Source: Gadus chalcogrammus (lineage: Eukaryota > Chordata > Actinopteri > Gadiformes > Gadidae). From it: a stretch of DNA of 64,000 nucleotides. The notes under the pieces are model-generated. The model was not told the origin of the DNA. It saw only the letters and a program-made list of their open reading frames with translations, and made no database searches. Both the position numbers and the translations under genes were made by a program. Below, in pieces: positions 63,171 to 64,000 of the stretch (the first letter of the stretch is position 1; every line of letters starts with the position of its first letter). Location: contig NC_079420.1 of assembly GCF_026213295.1 (NCBI RefSeq), positions 4,252,268-4,316,267 of the forward strand, read 5' to 3'.

Positions 63171-64000
63171 CAGTGTGGGGAGAGGGGTCTCCTGTTATGG
63201 AAGCACATCGGGCCCCTTTCCTTTGGCCTCCGGGGGTTCCAGGATCCTGTCACTTTTTCCACAATGCAGCAGCAAATAGAACAAAGAAGAACAGCGCTAC
63301 ATGCAGGAGCTATAAGGCGCATGACTACCCATCCCTCTTTAAAACATTACAAATACATGTCTTTCCACTAGTAATTATGCCCTGTATACTGTATATATAT
63401 ATACCGGCTACCCCAAAACCACATGGTGGAAGACAAGATCATCGTGTGGCAATCTTAGGATTCCCTTTCTCTCTCTCTACTCTCTCTCTCTCTACTCTCT
63501 CTCTCTCTCTCATTCACTCTCTCTCTCTCAAGTTCTGTCTGGAACTACACGTACAAACCATGAGAGAGACAGTACAGTGGAAAAAATGTAACATCAAGTT
63601 AAGAGTATTCTGCGGTGCTGACCACTCTCTTGAAGAGACTTTGTGATCAAAGAAGGTAAGAAGGCGCACTGGGGAAATTAGAAAGCAGGAAAGGGTAGTT
63701 ATGGTGTAGTTGTGATGCAGTATGTAGCCATGGCAACCTGTGTAGTTAGTGGGCTAGTGGGAAGTGTTGAGTCACATCCTAGGAGAAAATAGTGAGTTCT
63801 TTTTGAGTTTTTTTGCTTGTTCATGAAGACCCAAAACCACAAGCCAATACCAGAAAGAAACCCTGAACCTTTATATTGAATTGAAGTTGCTCTGTTATAT
63901 CTTTTGTTAAAGTTGCATTGGTTATTATCATTTATAATGCTGAGTGAGACCGCAGATCCCACCACTATTTCCCTAGTGTATCGGATCTTCAGGCAATCAT

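Larger units (their letters stand above)
59024..64000 (-). other. CSPG4 upstream intron (window edge)
   Basis: No further CSPG-repeat or LamG coding sequence is visible on the minus strand up to the edge. It contains SINE-like sequence, CA, GA and poly-G tracts and one Harbinger-like element. Confidence 0.75.

Overview
The window looks like nuclear DNA of a teleost fish. Three vertebrate genes are recognisable from spliced exons: snurportin-1 (SNUPN, minus strand, complete coding sequence), sorting nexin 33 (SNX33, plus strand, complete coding sequence) and the 3' part of CSPG4/NG2 (minus strand, last six coding exons, 5' end beyond the right edge). The same three genes lie together on human 15q24, so this is a conserved syntenic block. 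The very dense and long CA, GA and poly-G tracts, a tRNA-derived SINE, and several small hAT-like and Harbinger-like elements suggest a teleost with a microsatellite-rich genome. Gadiform fishes such as cod fit, but that species guess is inference.

Layout. Positions 1-2900 are intergenic, with no gene I recognise. SNUPN runs right to left from its start at 8397 to its stop at 3266 in eight coding exons, with a probable noncoding first exon at about 9240-9345 beside a YY1-type promoter motif. SNX33 is divergent from it: coding exon 1 is 11044-12508, then a 14.1-kb repeat-rich intron, then the last 84 codons at 26598-26851. A 17.5-kb convergent intergenic region follows, holding only microsatellites, homopolymer runs and small inverted-repeat elements. 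CSPG4 occupies 44408-59023 on the minus strand. Its introns carry a 33/34-bp minisatellite, a SINE, a LINE-like tail that has grown into a CTAT array, and long CA tracts. From 59024 to the end I see only intron sequence.

Function. SNUPN imports m3G-capped U snRNPs with importin-beta. SNX33 is an SH3-PX-BAR protein of endocytosis and membrane remodelling. CSPG4 is a single-pass cell-surface proteoglycan core protein with a PDZ-binding tail. The three are neighbours by synteny and I see no sign that they act in one pathway.

The hunt found no new multi-gene system. The most interesting signals are two splice acceptors whose polypyrimidine tract is replaced by long UG repeats: SNUPN exon 2, and a frame-neutral CSPG4 exon. 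Others are a purine/pyrimidine minisatellite beginning just inside a CSPG4 intron, several small transposon-like elements with readable target-site duplications, and an unusual number of G/C homopolymers of 19-29 nt.
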